DNA of 45,066 nt, taken from NCBI GenBank assembly GCA_036274675.1, contig DASUFE010000072.1:1-45066 (forward strand), in the 5' to 3' direction. Of this stretch, positions 7,816 to 15,854 are shown one piece after another (position 1 is the stretch's first letter; every line of letters begins with the position of its first letter). The notes under the pieces are model-generated. The model saw nothing but the letters and a program-made list of their open reading frames with translations, searched no databases and had not been told where the DNA came from. Source of the DNA: DASUFE01 sp036274675. GTDB taxonomy: Bacteria; Pseudomonadota; Gammaproteobacteria; HTCC5015. A program made the translations under genes and the position numbers.

Positions 7816-7889
7816 GGAGGGGTGGTAGAGCGGTTGAATACACCGGTCTTGAAAACCGGCAGGGATAAATAGTCCCTCGTGGGGTCGAC
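7816..7889 (+). pseudogene. Truncated tRNA-Ser(TGA) copy
   Basis: The first 73 or so nucleotides match the intact tRNA-Ser at 8101 with few changes, keeping the identical anticodon stem-loop (CCGGTCTTGAAAACCGG). After CCCTCGTGGGGTCGAC the similarity stops: the 3' half of the T arm, the acceptor strand and CCA are missing and replaced by a palindromic repeat element. It cannot fold into a complete tRNA. Confidence 0.8.
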
Positions 7890-7983
7890 AAAATCGCCGG
7901 GAGTGATTTTGAACTGCCGAAGGGCAGGCCCGGAGGGTGAAATACAGGGACGTGTTTCATACAAAATCGCCGGGAGCGATTTT
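7888..7983. repeat. Palindromic intergenic repeat element with two 23-bp direct copies
   Basis: ACAAAATCGCCGGGAG, then T or C, then GATTTT occurs at 7888-7910 and 7961-7983 with one mismatch. Each copy can fold as AAAATCGC / GCGATTTT (one G-T in the first). Between them is a further small hairpin (CTGCC GAA GGGCAG). The element begins exactly where the truncated tRNA-Ser loses its 3' end. The layout resembles mobile intergenic repeats of the REP/MITE kind; no transposase is present. Confidence 0.6.
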
Positions 7984-8100
7984 GGTCAGGGAAGCGTAGC
8001 GACACTGCCCCCGCCGGAGGCGGGGCGAGGGCAGGGATAGCCCGAGCAATCCCGCCCCCGTTTATCAGAGTAAGCGGATACAATTCGAGTTCTTAAAGCC

Positions 8101-8190
8101 GGAGGGGTGACAGAGTGGTTGAATGTACCGGTCTTGAAAACCGGCAGGGATGAAAGTCCCTCGTGGGTTCGAATCCCACCCCCTCCGCCA
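8101..8190 (+). tRNA. tRNA-Ser (anticodon TGA)
   Basis: 90 nt with encoded CCA (8188-8190). Acceptor GGAGGGG pairs with the CCCCTCC before G-CCA. Anticodon stem CCGGT/ACCGG (8128-8132/8140-8144) encloses the loop CTTGAAA, with anticodon TGA at 8135-8137, reading UCN serine codons. The long variable arm CAGGGATGAAAGTCCCTCG is typical of tRNA-Ser, and the T arm GTGGG TTCGAAT CCCAC is intact. A likely -10 element, TACAAT, lies at 8079-8084. Confidence 0.95.
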
Positions 8191-8299
8191 TCTATTCTTT
8201 GTAGGAACCGGGCATTCTCCTGCAAATCCACCCGGGTAATCCCACCCCTGTGCATGTCAGCAAGATTTGGCTTGGGTTCGGCTGTTTAAATATCAGGCG

Positions 8300-8311
8300 C
8301 CCCCTCCGCCA
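8300..8311 (+). repeat. 12-bp copy of the tRNA-Ser 3' end
   Basis: CCCCCTCCGCCA at 8300-8311 repeats the last 12 nt of the intact tRNA-Ser (8179-8190), including CCA, 121 bp further on. Flanking sequence is not shared. It may be the scar of a third tRNA copy or of an old integration at the tRNA end. Confidence 0.5.
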
Positions 8312-8619
8312 CCATAAAACGGGGCTCGACAGAGTCCTGATTGTAATAATGGCCCAGGCGTGGAAACTCATTCGAGCCTGCGAGTCAAAACGTTTGGCTT
8401 CGGCGAATTCTCAGAAGCGATTTGGCGCCGGGCAGGCCTGAGGTCAGGAAGGATCCAGACTTCCAATTTTTGAGAGGGTTGTCGCTGGATGCGGGTTTAA
8501 CTGAATCCGGCGCATTCCCGCCGCTATAGCCAAGGATGAACAAAGAAAAAAACCGCATCTCCCCTAAACCTGTAATATTGTATTATGCAGCGCCGTAGTT
8601 GAGGGGTAGTGCCGGCCGT
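8312..8619. other. Intergenic leader upstream of the GH17-GT2 gene
   Basis: No gene recognised in these 308 bp. The last 60 bp turn AT-rich (TGTAATATTGTATTATG around 8571-8587) and probably carry the promoter of the glucan synthase gene, but I cannot pair a -35 with confidence. The sequence around 8435-8455 (GGCCTGAGGTCAGGAAGG) has short inverted symmetry only. Confidence 0.4.
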
Positions 8620-11232
8620 ATGCGGATTTCGAGTTTTATAATTGCATTATTGTTCGCCTTGGGCACCTATGGCCTGTGGGCGCTGTTGAACCGACCGACT
8701 CCCGAAATGCCTTGGCCGAGCGAAGTCCATGGCTTTGCTTTCTCTCCCTACCATGCGGACCAGAGTCCTTTGCGTAACGATTTTCCCAGCGAGGCTCAGA
8801 TCACCGAGGATATTGCTTTGCTCGCGGGAAAAACCCGCTCCATACGCACCTATTCAGTAGCAGGAACACTGAGCGAGATACCCCGGATTGCCCGGGAGCA
8901 CAAGATGAACGTGGTGCTGGGAGCCTGGTTGACCCGGGACCCGGTTATTGACGCGCAGGAGATCGAAGGCACCATCGCTCTTGCAAAAAAACACCGCAAC
9001 GTAAAATATGTCACGGTCGGCAACGAAATGATCCTGCGCGGTGAAATGAAAGTGCAGGAGTTGAGCGCTCTGCTGGACCGGGTGCGCAAGGCGGTGAAAC
9101 AGCCCGTCAGTACCGCCGAGCCCTGGAACGTCTGGCTCGCCTATCCCGAACTGGCAAAGCATGTGGATTTTCTCGCAGTGCACATACTGCCGTACTGGGA
9201 AGGCATGGATGTGGATCTGGCTGTTAACCATGTATTCGCTGTAGTGGAGCGAATGAAGAAGGAATTTCCGAAAAAGGAAATCGTGGTCACGGAAGTGGGC
9301 TGGCCCTCGGACGGCCGCACACGCGAGTCTGCAGTGGCTTCCGTATCCAATGAGGCGCTGTTCCTGCGTCGTTTTTTACACCGCGCCGAAAAGCAGGGGC
9401 TCGTTTATTTCCTGATGGAAGCCTTCGACCAGCCATGGAAGTCGGACAGTCTGGAGGGCTCCGTCGGTTCCTACTGGGGCGTTTACAACGTGGAGCGCCA
9501 GCAGAAGTTTGACTTCGTGCAGCCCATTGTCCGCGTTCCCCAATGGCACCGGCTGGCTGTCATATCGGTGATTCTTTCCATCATTATGCTGGCTTTTTTC
9601 TACCGCTACAGTCATTCACTCAAAAAGCGAGGGAACAGCTTTCTCGCGCTGGTTGTATATGGGGCAGCCACGGTCATGGTCTGGATCGTTTACGATTATT
9701 TGCAGCAGTATCTGACACTGATGTCTTTGCTGGTAGGCGCCTTGTTGCTGCTGGGTATGTTGGGAGTGTTTACCATTTTGCTGATCGAGGCGCTTGAATG
9801 GGCGGAGGCGCACTGGTTCACCGCGCGCCGGCGCCTGCTCAAACCCGCGGCGTCCGGGGTGCTGCCCAAGGTTTCCATCCATGTTCCGGCCTATAACGAG
9901 CCGCCCGCCATGCTGATTGAAACACTGGACGCGCTGGCGCGTCTCGACTATCCCGATTTTGAAGTGGTCGTAATCGACAACAATACGCAGGATGAAGCGA
10001 TATGGCGTCCGGTCGAGCAGCACTGCGCGTTGCTGGACCGGCGCTTCCGTTTTTTCCACGTGGACCGGCTCGCCGGCTTCAAGGCGGGGGCGCTCAATTT
10101 TGCGATGAAGCAGACCCATCCGGATGCCGTCATCGTAGCGGTCATCGATAGCGATTATAAAGTCGAGTCCGGATGGCTGCGCGATCTGGTGCCGGCATTC
10201 GCCAACCCCGCCATGGCGATTGTGCAGGCGCCGCAGGACTACCGCGATGGACAGCACAGTGCGTTCAAGGCGATGTGTTACGCCGAATACAAGGGCTTTT
10301 TTGAAATCGGAATGATCACCCGCAACGAGCGCAACGCGATAATTCAGCACGGCACGATGACGCTGGTGCGCAGGTCTGTGCTCGACAATCTCGGCGGCTG
10401 GGCGGAGTGGTGTATCACGGAGGATGCCGAACTCGGCCTCAGGATATTCGCGGCGGGTTACGAAGCCGCGTATCTGCCGCAAAGTTATGGTCGCGGGCTG
10501 ATGCCGGATACCTTTATTGATTATAAGAAGCAGCGTTTCCGTTGGGTTTATGGTGCAATGCGCATCATGCGCCGGCACGCGGAACATCTGTTTACCTTGG
10601 GCAAGACCCGGCTGACTGCCGGGCAGCGCTATCATTTCATCGCGGGCTGGCTGCCGTGGATGGCCGACAGCGTCAATCTAATATTCAATCTGGCAGCCAT
10701 CGCTTGGTCGCTCGCAATGATCTGGGCGCCGGACCGGGTCGATTCGCCCCTGCTCATGTTTTCAGTGTTGCCGCTCTCGCTGTTCGCTTTCAAGCTCAGC
10801 AAACTGGTGCACCTGTACACTCACCGAGTGAAGGTCAATTTGCGGCAGACTTTTGCGGCGGCGATGGCCGGCCTGGCGCTCTCGCACACGATAGGACTGG
10901 CGGTGATCAAGGGGCTATTGACATCCAATGAGGCTTTCTTCCGCACACCGAAGATGTTGCAGCCATCAGCTTTCTTGCTGGCGTTGAATTCGGTGCGCCA
11001 GGAGATGTTGCTGATGCTTGCCTTGTGTTTTTGCGCCGCTGGCGTTGCGAATATCCCCGACGAGATCAAGGGTCCGGATCTGACGGTATGGATACTGGTT
11101 TTGCTGATCCAGGCCGTGCCCTATCTGGCCGCCGTGCTGGTTTCCTTTATCAGCGCCTTCCCATTGTCGGCGAAGTTGCTCGGTTCCGGTGACGAGGCCG
11201 TGAGTGCACCGGTCGATGTTAAAAGAGTCTGA
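8620..11232 (+). CDS. GH17-GT2 fusion, NdvB-like beta-glucan synthase
   Basis: 870 residues from ATG 8620 (GAGGGG 13 nt upstream; a TTG at 8599 would add seven residues). Residues 1-24 are a signal anchor. Residues about 35-300 form a GH17 (beta-1,3-glucanase-like) domain facing the periplasm, with acid/base E136 in VTVGNEM and nucleophile E225 in VVTEVGWPSDG. Helices follow at about 311-330, 350-365 and 370-395. The GT2 domain (about 415-650) keeps DSD (510-512), TED (600-602) and QRFRW (638-642), so it should be an active processive glycosyltransferase. More helices complete the C-terminus. The same architecture occurs in Pseudomonas NdvB, which makes periplasmic beta-(1,3)-glucans. I infer a membrane synthase for cyclic or linear beta-glucan. 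Its 3' end overlaps the opposing deacetylase gene by 112 bp. Confidence 0.9.
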   Translation: MRISSFIIALLFALGTYGLWALLNRPTPEMPWPSEVHGFAFSPYHADQSPLRNDFPSEAQITEDIALLAGKTRSIRTYSVAGTLSEIPRIAREHKMNVVLGAWLTRDPVIDAQEIEGTIALAKKHRNVKYVTVGNEMILRGEMKVQELSALLDRVRKAVKQPVSTAEPWNVWLAYPELAKHVDFLAVHILPYWEGMDVDLAVNHVFAVVERMKKEFPKKEIVVTEVGWPSDGRTRESAVASVSNEALFLRRFLHRAEKQGLVYFLMEAFDQPWKSDSLEGSVGSYWGVYNVERQQKFDFVQPIVRVPQWHRLAVISVILSIIMLAFFYRYSHSLKKRGNSFLALVVYGAATVMVWIVYDYLQQYLTLMSLLVGALLLLGMLGVFTILLIEALEWAEAHWFTARRRLLKPAASGVLPKVSIHVPAYNEPPAMLIETLDALARLDYPDFEVVVIDNNTQDEAIWRPVEQHCALLDRRFRFFHVDRLAGFKAGALNFAMKQTHPDAVIVAVIDSDYKVESGWLRDLVPAFANPAMAIVQAPQDYRDGQHSAFKAMCYAEYKGFFEIGMITRNERNAIIQHGTMTLVRRSVLDNLGGWAEWCITEDAELGLRIFAAGYEAAYLPQSYGRGLMPDTFIDYKKQRFRWVYGAMRIMRRHAEHLFTLGKTRLTAGQRYHFIAGWLPWMADSVNLIFNLAAIAWSLAMIWAPDRVDSPLLMFSVLPLSLFAFKLSKLVHLYTHRVKVNLRQTFAAAMAGLALSHTIGLAVIKGLLTSNEAFFRTPKMLQPSAFLLALNSVRQEMLLMLALCFCAAGVANIPDEIKGPDLTVWILVLLIQAVPYLAAVLVSFISAFPLSAKLLGSGDEAVSAPVDVKRV

Positions 11233-11918
11233 CCGGCACCGGCCGATGCGAGCCTGTCCAGCTTTTCGAAACGCAGGCCTTGCTCCCCGCAGGCTGCGAT
11301 AAAATCCGGTAACAGCCTCAATGCGGCCGCGGGCCGGTTTTTCAGTCTGATCGCATCGTGTAGCAACAGAATATCGCCACGCTCCGTTTTCGCGAGTCTG
11401 CGCGCGACCGCAGAAGGCTTGCCGAAAATTCCCCAGTCCATGGCGCTGCGATTCCATAACACTGTCGGGGTCCCCAATGCCCGGGCTTCGTCCAGCATGG
11501 ATTTGCGGAGGCGGCCATATGGAGGCCGGAAAAACCGGGGCGCACGGTTGCATATGTCCGCGATGATATCGAAACCCATGCGTACTTCCTGGCGCGCTTT
11601 GCCGGCGGTGATCGCCCACGGGTGAAGATGGCTGCAGCCATGATTGCCGAGAGTATGCCCCTCGTCCGTAATGCGCCTCAGTAAGTCAGGGTGACGGCGG
11701 CATTGGAGGCCGACCACGAAAAAACTCGCATGAATATCGCATGCAGCCAGTATGTCCAGCAGGCGCGGTGTGTAGGCTGGATCGGGACCGTCGTCGAAGC
11801 TGAGGTAGATATAAGGTTCAAGCCGCGATCCCCGCCGAATAATGCCCGCGGTTGTACTGAATAAGTCTGTCCATGACTTTCTGGAAAGGCAAAAGGAGAG
11901 GTTTTTAACTCGCTTCAT
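11121..11918 (-). CDS. Polysaccharide deacetylase (NodB domain, CE4)
   Basis: 265 residues. The NodB homology domain spans about 34-215 with all motifs: SFDDGPD (catalytic D42, metal D43), metal H93 and H97 in GNHGCSH, RPPYG at 131-135, and the LLLHD motif. It removes N- or O-acetyl groups from a glycan; the substrate is unknown. There is no clear signal peptide, so it may act on a cytoplasmic lipid-linked intermediate, or be exported in another way. The last 40 residues (after KLDRL) are Ser/Thr/Ala-rich and encoded antisense to the end of the GH17-GT2 gene, as if the original stop was lost. The ATG overlaps the stop of the upstream YkoP-like gene (ATGA), so the two are translationally coupled. 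Confidence 0.9.
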   Translation of the reverse strand: MKRVKNLSFCLSRKSWTDLFSTTAGIIRRGSRLEPYIYLSFDDGPDPAYTPRLLDILAACDIHASFFVVGLQCRRHPDLLRRITDEGHTLGNHGCSHLHPWAITAGKARQEVRMGFDIIADICNRAPRFFRPPYGRLRKSMLDEARALGTPTVLWNRSAMDWGIFGKPSAVARRLAKTERGDILLLHDAIRLKNRPAAALRLLPDFIAACGEQGLRFEKLDRLASAGAGQTLLTSTGALTASSPEPSNFADNGKALIKETSTAAR

Positions 11919-12601
11919 TTTTCAAACACTCCTGTGTCCGAGAAATGCCGGCGCGCGCCGGGAGCAGGTTCCGGTGTGCTCCGCGGTTCCCTGGAAAACC
12001 GCTGTGCCGCATGGTTGTCCCGGGCATTAATGGATTCGAACAGGCGGTTCCGGGTGAGCCAGAACCGGTGAGGTTCCAGCCGAGCGCCCTCGCGTTTAGC
12101 GAGATGCGGGAACATTGCGTACAGCAGTACGCGGAAATGTTTCGTCAGCAGGCGTTTATGCCTGCCTTCCGGGAGCGGCTCGCTTTCAAAACCGATCTTG
12201 TTGCCGTGAGTCTTGAACCAAGTGACCCCGCTGATTATCCTGAGCTCGCGAAAGGAGGGATTTCGTTCCAGTTCAAGCGCCAGATTACGCATGGACTCGA
12301 GCAGGGCGTAACCGAAGGCATAGGCTGCGCGCCGGCCGCCGCCGGACGCATGAACCCCGGCGAGATAATGGTTGTTGAAATGAATGATGCCGATCGGGTC
12401 GCCGTTATGCACAGCGGTACCGTCCGCGAAAATACGGAATTCACCTCGATACCGGGATATTTTCAGATACAGGAAATCGTCCACGGGGTACAGGCGGTGC
12501 AGTATCCTGTAACCGACGTCGTAGCACAGGAAAATTCTGTTGGCGGCTTTCCATAGTATGGGCGCGAGCGCCTTGTGCGTGGAAATCCAGGGAGCATTCA
12601 C
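11915..12601 (-). CDS. YkoP-like protein
   Basis: 228 residues from GTG 12601, which overlaps the stop of the upstream glycosyltransferase gene (GTGA). Recognisable features are YPVDDFLYLKISRYRG, then DGTAVHNGDPIGIIHFNNHYL, the shape I know from Bacillus YkoP (a short protein beside the glycosyltransferase YkoN), and a later LRIISGVTWFKTHGNKIGFE segment. No catalytic motif is obvious and there is no signal peptide. The C-terminal 40 residues are basic and low in complexity. Its place between a GT28 enzyme and a deacetylase, coupled on both sides, points to the same envelope glycan or glycolipid pathway, but its biochemical role is unknown. Confidence 0.75.
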   Translation of the reverse strand: MNAPWISTHKALAPILWKAANRIFLCYDVGYRILHRLYPVDDFLYLKISRYRGEFRIFADGTAVHNGDPIGIIHFNNHYLAGVHASGGGRRAAYAFGYALLESMRNLALELERNPSFRELRIISGVTWFKTHGNKIGFESEPLPEGRHKRLLTKHFRVLLYAMFPHLAKREGARLEPHRFWLTRNRLFESINARDNHAAQRFSREPRSTPEPAPGARRHFSDTGVFEK

Positions 12602-13968
12602 AGCGAGGCTCCTGAGGTCGCGCCATCCTTGCGATCGATCCAGATCTTTTCCGCCAAGGCGGCGATTTTCTCGGCGCCGTTTCTTTGGCCGAGCGCATAG
12701 GCGTACCTTTTCATTGCGCTTAGCTGCGACTCGGAATTCAGGAGTGTTTTCAGTGTTTGCGCCAGGTTCTGGGGTCTGACTTCACCGCCGACACCTTGGC
12801 ATGTCAGGAAATCGATGTTGTGTTTTTCCTGTCCGCCGAGAGAGCAGGTGGCGAAGAAAGGGCGTCCGCAGGCCAAGGATTCGCTGACACTCAATCCTCC
12901 AGGCTTGCCAACGACCACATCCGCGGCGCCCAGAATGGCTGACATGTCTTCAACCCAGTCGAAGACATGAATCTGTGATGCATGGCCGGCGGCGAGATGT
13001 TTCAGCCCCGTGGTTTCCGCCGGCGATTGGCCCGTTGTTACCAGCATCTGAAAGTCGGCGTTGGCTTTCACGAGATCGTACACAGCCTCAACGATGCCAA
13101 TGCCGTATTGTCCACCCGTTACAGCTATCGTTTTACGGTCTGGATCTATACCCAGCTTGCGGCGCGCTGTTTGCATATCAGGCGGCCTTCTGAATTGCGG
13201 CATCAGCGGAATGCCGGTCAAGTGAATTCGTTGCTGTGAGATGCCGCGTCCGGTCAGTTGAGCAAACAGCTCGCCGCAGCCGGCGCAGTAAATGTCGGGC
13301 GACGCGTGTACCCAGGAACCGTGCAGACCGAAATCCGTGATGATGCCGAGGGTCGGAATATTGCGGAAATTGTTTTTTTTCTTTACTTGCGCCAGCAGTC
13401 CGGCCGGATACATCTGTGTCGCCACAATAATGTCAGGCATGAATTGGGAAATTCGTTCCTGCAGGCGGTTAACCAGGACCGTTCGCATGAGGATAAGGAT
13501 GCTGCGTAGTATTATTTTTCGGGATACTCCGCGTTCATGTGAAGAGCAAATCAGACTGATCAGGCTGTTTATGAGGGCGCGGTCCAGATTTTGCCGCCGC
13601 ACTCCCAGCCAGTGACTCTCATCGGGAAACCATTTCTGCTGTTGGGTCGAGAGAAACTCCCTTATCGCAGTATCTGCCGGCTCTTCTCCGCTCAACTGCC
13701 TCCATAAACCCACATCGAGGTTGTATAGCTTCTGATAATAATCCCGATATTGACGGGCCATGCGCAAATAACCGTCTTTCACGGAATTTGCCACGCGTTC
13801 GTCCATCAATGACCACAGGTCTATGTGGTGGGTTTCTACATTCGGCACTTTTTCCATCAAGGCGTATTCGATGGCGTCGGCTGCGCGCGTATGCCCGTAG
13901 CCCAGCTTGGAGGTAAGAAAAAGCACTTTCATTTTCGGCATTTGTTCCATAGAGCTTGTTTTTGTCAT
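12598..13968 (-). CDS. GT28 glycosyltransferase, MGDG synthase/UgtP-like
   Basis: 456 residues; an internal ATG at 13935 (MKVLFLTSKLGYGH, residue 12) is an equally good start. The N-terminal domain opens with the GYGH-RAADAIEYAL motif of MGDG synthases and UgtP-type diacylglycerol glycosyltransferases, which in that family holds the acceptor. The C-terminal GT-B domain has VTGGQYGIG, FDWVEDMSAILGAADVVVGKPGGLSVSESLA and a GQE-N turn for nucleotide-sugar binding. The family moves galactose or glucose from a UDP-sugar to diacylglycerol at the inner membrane. First gene of a three-gene unit (GT28, YkoP-like, deacetylase) joined by 4-nt overlaps. Acceptor and sugar are inferred only from the family. 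Confidence 0.85.
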   Translation of the reverse strand: MTKTSSMEQMPKMKVLFLTSKLGYGHTRAADAIEYALMEKVPNVETHHIDLWSLMDERVANSVKDGYLRMARQYRDYYQKLYNLDVGLWRQLSGEEPADTAIREFLSTQQQKWFPDESHWLGVRRQNLDRALINSLISLICSSHERGVSRKIILRSILILMRTVLVNRLQERISQFMPDIIVATQMYPAGLLAQVKKKNNFRNIPTLGIITDFGLHGSWVHASPDIYCAGCGELFAQLTGRGISQQRIHLTGIPLMPQFRRPPDMQTARRKLGIDPDRKTIAVTGGQYGIGIVEAVYDLVKANADFQMLVTTGQSPAETTGLKHLAAGHASQIHVFDWVEDMSAILGAADVVVGKPGGLSVSESLACGRPFFATCSLGGQEKHNIDFLTCQGVGGEVRPQNLAQTLKTLLNSESQLSAMKRYAYALGQRNGAEKIAALAEKIWIDRKDGATSGASL

Positions 13969-14216
13969 TTAGAAAATCTTGAAACGTTGGTTGCAATGCT
14001 GAGTAAACGGCAAAAATCATGCCGTGTATCTGATCGCCTGGATTCGCAACTGGAAGGGTAAATAAGAGATGCTGAGTTGTAAGTTATGCTGCTTTCCCGA
14101 TGTAAATATTACATATGGCAGGACAGGGTTCGCGCCAGAAGCCGAAAATTTACGGTGTTTACCGCGGCATGAGAGTTGCGTTACTCCCGCCGGGTTTATC
14201 ACGTTAAGGAAATTTT

Positions 14217-14402
14217 ATGTTCGGAATATTACTGGTTATTCTTGGAATCGTTTTGCTGGCATTCGGATACAATGCCGCGGATGCGCCGTTGGAAGAAGTG
14301 GGTGAGGCATTGACCGGCCGCTACAGCCACGAGACCATGGCTTATCTGATCGGCGGTACCGTATCGTTTGTTTTGGGGCTCGTTCTGTCGTTGAAGCGTT
14401 AA
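14217..14402 (+). CDS. DUF3185 family small membrane protein
   Basis: 61 residues with AAGGA 7 nt before the ATG. Two membrane helices (about 2-19 and 42-58) flank a polar loop. The pattern GIVLLAFGYNAADAPLEEVG, then a TGR-S turn and LIGGTVSFVLGLVL, matches DUF3185, a family of small inner-membrane proteins of unknown function. It is a single gene with its own strong terminator. Close to several envelope lipoprotein genes, but not in their operons. Confidence 0.85.
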   Translation: MFGILLVILGIVLLAFGYNAADAPLEEVGEALTGRYSHETMAYLIGGTVSFVLGLVLSLKR

Positions 14403-14412
14403 TATCCGTATC

Positions 14413-14451
14413 CCGGAACCTGCCCGGGTTTTTGGCAGGTTCCGGTTTTTT
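14413..14451 (+). terminator. Rho-independent terminator after the DUF3185 gene
   Basis: A perfect 12-bp stem (CCGGAACCTGCC at 14413-14424, its complement at 14434-14445) with a 9-nt loop is followed by T6 (14446-14451). It starts 11 bp after the stop codon. Confidence 0.92.
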
Positions 14452-14491
14452 CGCACTCAACAGACTGCATGACCGGGTCAAGGGGACGCCT

Positions 14492-15391
14492 TTAGGTTGA
14501 GCGGTCGCCGACGGGATTCTGATCATTGGAGACGATGATTTCGACGCGGCGGTTCAGCTGACGGCCGGTGGAGGTATCGTTGGTCGCGATCGGGAAGCGT
14601 TCGCCATAGCCTCGGGTATCAATCCGGTCGGCGCTGACTCCTCTTTGCACCAGAGCGCTTTTTACCGCCTCGGCGCGTTGACCGGACAACTCTGCATTAT
14701 GTTTCTCCTCGCCCAGACTGTCGGTAAAGCCTTCGACCACAAGGCTGTGTTCCGGGTGTTCCTGCAGTACGCTGGCGATCCTGTCGAGGGAATTATCCGC
14801 ACCCGGTTTCAATTCCGCTTTGTTGCTGTCAAACAGGATATTGTTCAGGGTTATTACCAGGCCACGCTCAGTCTGCCGGGCTTCAATGTCCGACAGCTCC
14901 TGTGAAAGCTGGCCAGCCTGCGATTGCATCCGTTCGGCATCACCGCGCGCGTGCTCCGCGTCCATGCGCATGAATTCGGCTTGCTCTTCCGCAGTTGCAG
15001 CCCGTCTGTTGGCGGACTGGAGTTGCTGCTCGCGCGCCTCCAGCAATACATCCTTGCGATGTCCTTCTGCTTCATCGATCTGTTGCTCCGAGCGGTTGAG
15101 GCCGGCTTCTTCCCGGGCTATCGCCACTTTCTTGCGGGCCAGGTAGGCCTGATGTTCCAGTTCTTCTGCGGACGCGCCTTCACGCCACAATCTTTCTGTT
15201 TCGTCTATTGATTTCTTGGCATTTGCGTAGGCAATGGGGGCGTATTGCTGGATGTAGGGTTCCTGGGCTATAACCAGGAAGTCCCGGCGCGCACTTTCCA
15301 CGGCGGCGTCGCGCGGAGGCATTGTGGATGAGCAGCCGACAGTAACGGAAAATGCCCCGATCATAAATGCTAGAGATATTGTTCTATTCAT
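14492..15391 (-). CDS. OmpA-family lipoprotein with DUF4398 segment
   Basis: 299 residues. Residues 1-20 are a lipoprotein signal with C20 as the lipidated cysteine (SVTVGC). Residues about 28-105 are a DUF4398-type helical pair (ARRDFLVIAQEP, IAYANAKKSIDETERLW), then a long coiled coil to about 170 rich in Ala/Glu/Gln/Arg. The C-terminal 120 residues are a peptidoglycan-binding OmpA domain (IRFDSNKAEL-like start, VEGFTDSLGEEKHNAELSGQ, RGYGERFP, NRRVEI). It should anchor the outer membrane to the cell wall. It is second in an operon, 22 bp after the DUF4398 lipoprotein gene. Confidence 0.93.
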   Translation of the reverse strand: MNRTISLAFMIGAFSVTVGCSSTMPPRDAAVESARRDFLVIAQEPYIQQYAPIAYANAKKSIDETERLWREGASAEELEHQAYLARKKVAIAREEAGLNRSEQQIDEAEGHRKDVLLEAREQQLQSANRRAATAEEQAEFMRMDAEHARGDAERMQSQAGQLSQELSDIEARQTERGLVITLNNILFDSNKAELKPGADNSLDRIASVLQEHPEHSLVVEGFTDSLGEEKHNAELSGQRAEAVKSALVQRGVSADRIDTRGYGERFPIATNDTSTGRQLNRRVEIIVSNDQNPVGDRST

Positions 15392-15413
15392 AAAGACCTC
15401 TTTTCATTGATAT

Positions 15414-15854
15414 TCAGTAATCGCCTTCGCCGGAATACTCGCCGGGCGCTCTGGAATATTCCTCATTCCCGGAATCCTTTCCGGCATCCTGTTGCTCCAG
15501 TTCTTCCCGCAAAACTTGAATATCTTCATTAACCGTGCTGGCGGCGGACTTGGCTTTCACTGACCGGCTTTTAATCGAAGCATGCTCTGCATCAACCATC
15601 GCTTCCTCAAGAAGGTTTTCAGCTTTGGCGTATTGCTCTCCGTCCATCGCGGATTTCGCGCGAGCCAGTTTGTCTTCGGCATCGAGTAGTTCCACTGGCG
15701 CATGCTGCTGGGCCCCGAACTCTTTGGCCTTCTCCACTTCTACTTCCGTTTTCGAAAGCAAATCAGTCGGCGGCTTGGCATTCGTGCAGCTCCATAGTGC
15801 CAGGGTGCCAAAGAATACGCTGGCAAAGGCGAGCTTGAATTTTTTGAAAATCAT
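15414..15854 (-). CDS. DUF4398 lipoprotein
   Basis: 146 residues. Lipoprotein signal 1-22 with lipidation at C23 (LALWSC). Residues about 40-115 are two long amphipathic helices with the DUF4398 pattern (HAPVELLDAEDKLARAKSAMD, YAKAENLLEEAMVDAEHA). The tail after 120 is acidic and rich in Gly/Ser/Tyr. Excellent ribosome site AGGAGG before the ATG. First gene of the operon with the OmpA-family lipoprotein, which carries a related helical segment, so the two probably act together in the periplasm. Function unknown. Confidence 0.88.
   Translation of the reverse strand: MIFKKFKLAFASVFFGTLALWSCTNAKPPTDLLSKTEVEVEKAKEFGAQQHAPVELLDAEDKLARAKSAMDGEQYAKAENLLEEAMVDAEHASIKSRSVKAKSAASTVNEDIQVLREELEQQDAGKDSGNEEYSRAPGEYSGEGDY

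Larger units (their letters stand above)
7730..8174 (+). repeat. Diverged tandem duplication of the tRNA-Ser locus
   Basis: The stretch 7730-7889 recurs at about 8019-8174 with a 285-bp period. Both units contain a GAGGG-rich hairpin segment, a (G)GGATAGCC block, the sequence CGGATACAATTCGAG (with the likely -10 TACAAT), and the tRNA-Ser 5' part. The first unit has lost the tRNA 3' end and the second is intact. The area from 7583 to 8100 holds no convincing protein gene. Confidence 0.75.

Noticed and set aside
7779..8255. Minus-strand frames with translations such as RPCISPSGPALRQF
   Set aside because: They translate through the tRNA-Ser copies and the palindromic repeat; similar conceptual proteins arise from repeats, not genes.
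9616..10635. 339-codon frame opposite the GH17-GT2 gene
   Set aside because: Shadow of the GT2 domain; His/Arg/Gln-rich translation with no start signal.
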